Origin: Pegea sp. RAD2-039
Taxonomy: Eukaryota; Chordata; Thaliacea; Salpida; Salpidae
Assembly (NCBI GenBank): GCA_034620365.1
Contig: JAQGEQ010000354.1
Location: 868,001-932,000, forward strand
DNA: 64,000 nt
Reading direction: 5' to 3'
Shown: positions 62,001 to 64,000 of the stretch, one piece after another
Position numbering within the stretch: the first letter of the stretch is position 1
Layout: every line of letters starts with the position of its first letter
Made by a program: the position numbers and the translations under genes
The notes under the pieces: generated by a model
Told to the model about the DNA's origin: nothing
Databases searched by the model: none
The model's input: the letters and a program-made list of their open reading frames with translations, nothing else

Positions 62001-64000
62001 TAGCCTCAAAATGCAACTAGAATGTTAAACATTTTTATTCTAAAGTTTTAAATAAAATACACTTTTGAATACTATAACCGATCAATAAAGCTTTCATATA
62101 AAGCTCGAACTTTCGATTTTTTAAGCATCATACTTTGATTGTATTTATTCAAGCCTTATTTGATTGAAATAACAAAAACACATGGCTCATTAAAATCCTA
62201 TATATTATTGCTTAGAGTCAATTGACTGTATAATTGGGTACGGCGAATGGTCTGAATGCACCAATGGAAAACGTTTTAAGGAGGTTCATGTTGAAACTTT
62301 TCCAGCTGGTGATGGTAATGCATGTCCTGAAAATCTAGAGCCTTTGGAAGAAGGTTTGTTTACAAAAAAGAAGATTTTGTTTGTATGTTCTATTGTTTTA
62401 AGTCAATAAAATTTTAACTTGAACTAATTTAAATATATATTTACCTCAATTTATTTGGTTTTAAATTATAACAGATTGCATTGATTGTTTGGTTGCTTGG
62501 AGCGAATGGACTGTTTGCTCTCAAAACATCCGAGAAAGATATATGGTTAAAATTCAAGAGCCTAACGATGCTGGCAAACCCTGCCCAAAACTCGAAAAAG
62601 AACAAGAAGATTGTAGAGATTGCGTTGTAGAATGGACTGATTGGTCAGAATGTAGCAATGGTGTCCGTTCTAAGGTTCAAGTTATCACTCAAGAAGCTGT
62701 TGGAGCTGGTGTGCCATGCCCTAAACCTGATAGTCAAACTGAAGTCTGTATTGATTGCGTTGTCGAATGGACAGATTTTAGTGAGTGTGTCGATGGAATC
62801 AAAACTCGAGAGCTTGTAATACTTCAAGAAAGAGTTGGTGCTGGAAAAGAATGTGCAGGACCAGAAATTGAAAGCATCAGTAAATAAAGTTTTATTAAAA
62901 ACGACCATAAAAAGTTTCAAATTGCATAAGCTTTTGCACCTAAAAACTTCTTGCCTTTTTTAAATTGTTTAATTTTTATAGATTGTCAGAACTGTGTATT
63001 AAGCTGGGAAGAATGGAGTAGCTGCAGTGATGGAAAAAGAAGTAGAAGTCAAAGAATCGAAACTGAGGCCTTTGGTGGAGGAACACCTTGTCCTGAAACA
63101 ATGGAACTTGAAGAAGAAGGTAAACTTTCAATTTGAACTTAATTAAAATTTCCTAAGCTGGTAACAAACCTTACGATGAAATTATATTTTGAACTTTTAA
63201 AAAAGAATGTATCCACTGCCGATTGGAATGGGGTGAATGGGGCGATTGTAAAGGTAATGTACAAAGTCGAAGCCAATTTATTGCTGTAAAGGCTTCAGGA
63301 AGTGGCGAACAATGTCCTTTTATAGAAACTGAAATCCAAAGTGAGTCATTCCAAATTTTTTTTCTATGTTAATAAAATTTCAGTTCCATTTTTATTACTA
63401 AAATCCTTCAAATGTACTTTCATAAGACGTTTAATACAAAAATTAAATACAAAATGTCTACCAATAAAAAAGAAACTTTCTATAAAAAGGAAAAAATCGA
63501 TGGTTCTGATAAAAAAAGTAGTTTTAATGTATATAGTTGTATAGAATGTAAAAAAATAGCTTCATCCTGTTATATAGAGAAACATAGCAAGATTCTGTTA
63601 CAAGCGTTATACACTTAAAAATAAATATTGATGCAAAATTAAACAGAATGTGCTGAATGTGTGGTGGACTGGAATGAATGGGAAGAGTGTGCTAATGGTT
63701 CCAGAACAAGGGTGCAATATATTGCAGTCCAACCGATGGGAGTAGTTCCCCCTTGTCTAATCGCTGATGTAGCAGAGATAGAAGGTTTGTTAATGCTTTC
63801 TTATTTCTATTTTTTTAGAAAGGCAAATAAGATGAAAGTTTTATTAAATTCATACAATTAAAATAAAAACTTTTATACAGCTTGTGTTGATTGTGAGCTT
63901 ATGTGGGGCGAATGGAACGAATGCTCGGATGGTATTAGAACCAGAATTGAAGTGGTTAAGACACCAGCGGTTGGTGCTGGTCTTCAATGTCCCACACCAG
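53024..64000 (+). CDS. Modular secreted or membrane protein: signal peptide, SEA domains, two sushi domains, at least eight thrombospondin-like repeats (3' end beyond window)
   Basis: I assembled exons by splice consensus and phase: 53024-53084 or 54163-54253 (alternative first exons), 55254-55363, 55558-55576, 56032-56129, 56537-56768, 56951-56982, 57348-57452, 57641-57682, 57984-58143, 58251-58418, 59283-59483, 61203-61403, 62216-62353, 62475-62879, 62982-63119, 63206-63340, 63647-63784 and 63881-64000 onward. Every junction keeps the frame. Order of parts: signal peptide, Tyr/Gly/Asp-rich spacer, SEA-like domains, acidic Pro/Glu/Thr linker, two CCP domains, then a tandem TSP1-like array. 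Such mosaics act outside the cell in adhesion, matrix or immune recognition, but the specific function is unknown. No orthologue is recognised. No transmembrane segment lies within the window. From the linker onward the module exons are phase 1-1, as in classic exon shuffling. Confidence 0.8.
54163..54253 (+). other. Alternative first exon 1b with signal peptide
   Basis: ATG at 54163 opens MRLHLFILLAVTCTTAIAEL, a standard signal peptide with an AIA-E cleavage site. It then continues with an acidic Tyr/Asp stretch (PNYDEYDNLYG) that merges well with the GDFYGGEYY of the next exon. It ends in phase 1 before GTATTT. This is the better-supported first exon, because its acidic Tyr/Gly composition continues across the junction. 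Confidence 0.7.
55558..55752 (+). other. Exon with GC-donor choice and an in-frame terminal extension (short isoform)
   Basis: The exon begins after TTTCAG. It can splice at 55576 through a GC donor (AGAG, then GCATGT), which gives the only phase that joins the SEA exon at 56032. If not spliced there, it reads 64 codons in total from 55558 to TAA at 55750-55752. An AATAAA follows 31 bp later. The short product would be about 121-131 residues: signal peptide, acidic spacer and a basic tail ending in QHTETIIN. Confidence 0.55.
55783..55788 (+). terminator. Candidate polyadenylation signal for the short isoform
   Basis: AATAAA lies 31 bp after the in-frame stop at 55752. AT-rich sequence makes the hexamer common, so its placement after an open terminal exon is the only support. 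Confidence 0.35.
56032..58418 (+). other. Two SEA-like domains and acidic Pro/Glu/Thr linker
   Basis: The first unit (exons 56032-56129, 56537-56768, 56951-56982) starts GRFAVTVKMKFKNNFLNKDS with YSKTSEHF, typical of the SEA fold's first strand and helix. It continues IEVLVEKFEPGENPLGKET and ALIYVAIDDL. The autoproteolytic G-S-[VIT] site of mucin SEA domains is absent (LGKETRALIYV), so cleavage is unlikely. The second unit (57348-58143) has the same pattern: CKLVLDRKFGRHL, DSAQYKKEKVQLIEEL and LLSIVIASEEE. The exon 58251-58418 is a linker rich in Glu, Pro and Thr ending in PLPTTTTG, probably O-glycosylated. The SEA assignment of the second unit is weaker than that of the first. Confidence 0.6.
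59283..59483 (+). other. Sushi (CCP) domain 1, six-cysteine selectin-like type
   Basis: The exon is 201 bp, phase 1-1. Cysteines occur in SCSRLSNLEHGSMSC, ICSIKCEDGYW, IRCKGSGDW and PTC. This is the six-cysteine arrangement seen in selectin CCP repeats (C, HGSM-C, C-x-x-x-C-x-x-G-Y, C-x-x-x-G-x-W, P-x-C) rather than the usual four. The acceptor TTGCTATTAG matches the phase of the upstream linker exon. Confidence 0.85.
59484..61202 (+). other. Intron between the two sushi exons
   Basis: A 1.7-kb AT-rich intron with a GTCAGG donor and a CTTACAG acceptor. No other exon, open frame or repeat of note was seen inside it. Confidence 0.7.
61203..61403 (+). other. Sushi (CCP) domain 2, six-cysteine type
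   Basis: The exon is 201 bp, the same length and phase as the first sushi exon. Key parts are VSCPSSVGLPFGLENGRIEC, NCKFHCNGGYKRVG, VTCMTDGKW and DPFC. It is likely a tandem duplicate of the first domain that has since diverged. Confidence 0.87.
62216..64000 (+). other. Array of at least eight thrombospondin-like repeats with a missing cysteine pair
   Basis: Exons 62216-62353, 62982-63119, 63206-63340 and 63647-63784 each hold one 45-46-residue repeat. Exon 62475-62879 holds three repeats, and the exon from 63881 is cut off at the window end. The pattern is C-x(3)-W-x-x-W-x-x-C-x-x-G-x-R-x-[RK], then GAG-x-x-CP and a final C. An example core is CVVEWTDWSECSNGVRSK. It resembles spondin-type TSP1 repeats, but the C-G of C-S-x-T-C-G-x-G is deleted in all eight, and no equivalent of the sixth Cys is seen. 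W-x-x-W C-mannosylation motifs are kept in six repeats. The O-fucosylation site C-x-x-[ST]-C-G is absent from every repeat. Confidence 0.85.

Overview
The window looks like AT-rich nuclear DNA of an invertebrate animal. The genes have many exons, consensus GT-AG introns and animal-type protein families, including VPS13D, RAD51D, RdgB-beta/PITPNC1, TAF6L, UFL1 and a modular SEA/sushi/thrombospondin protein. Nothing bacterial, organellar or viral was recognised. A tunicate is my best guess from intron style and gene content, but the sequence does not prove it. Identifications rest on motif and alignment recognition by eye, and no search was run.

Layout. From about 34 kb down to base 1, five genes lie in a row, all on the minus strand. 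They are UFL1 (one uninterrupted reading frame, 34043-31647), TAF6L (two exons, 31201-29543), a PITPNC1/RdgB-beta-type phosphatidylinositol transfer protein (ten exons including an 8-nt microexon, 27490-23917), RAD51D (seven exons, one GC-AG intron, 21702-19890), and VPS13D (start at 16186, running off the left edge). The VPS13D part in the window covers the N-terminal chorein domain, the UBA domain and the SHR-BD/VAB region, but not the C-terminus. From about 34 to 53 kb the DNA is very AT-rich with no convincing gene. It contains a decayed non-LTR retrotransposon end near 41.9 kb, and a related fragment lies near 19.1 kb.

From 53 kb to the right edge a plus-strand gene encodes a secreted or cell-surface mosaic protein. 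It has two alternative signal-peptide first exons, SEA-type domains, an acidic Pro/Glu/Thr linker, two six-cysteine sushi (CCP) domains, and at least eight thrombospondin-like repeats that lack one conserved cysteine pair. It is cut off at base 64000.

The most unusual signal is the palindrome TGACGTCA. About 65 perfect copies lie between 1732 and 13658, in both introns and coding exons of VPS13D. The motif stops abruptly inside a phase-verified exon at 13.66 kb. Only two more copies occur in the remaining 50 kb, both inside RAD51D coding exons. Other points of note are a second recurrent word (TTAGTGGACA) that also forms a 20-bp tandem array, a 32-bp minisatellite, two GC-AG introns, a short isoform with its own poly(A) signal in the modular gene, and a two-disulfide variant of the thrombospondin repeat.

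The five minus-strand genes serve unrelated housekeeping roles: lipid transfer between membranes, homologous recombination, phosphoinositide transfer, SAGA-type chromatin regulation and UFMylation. Their shared orientation is not evidence of a shared pathway.
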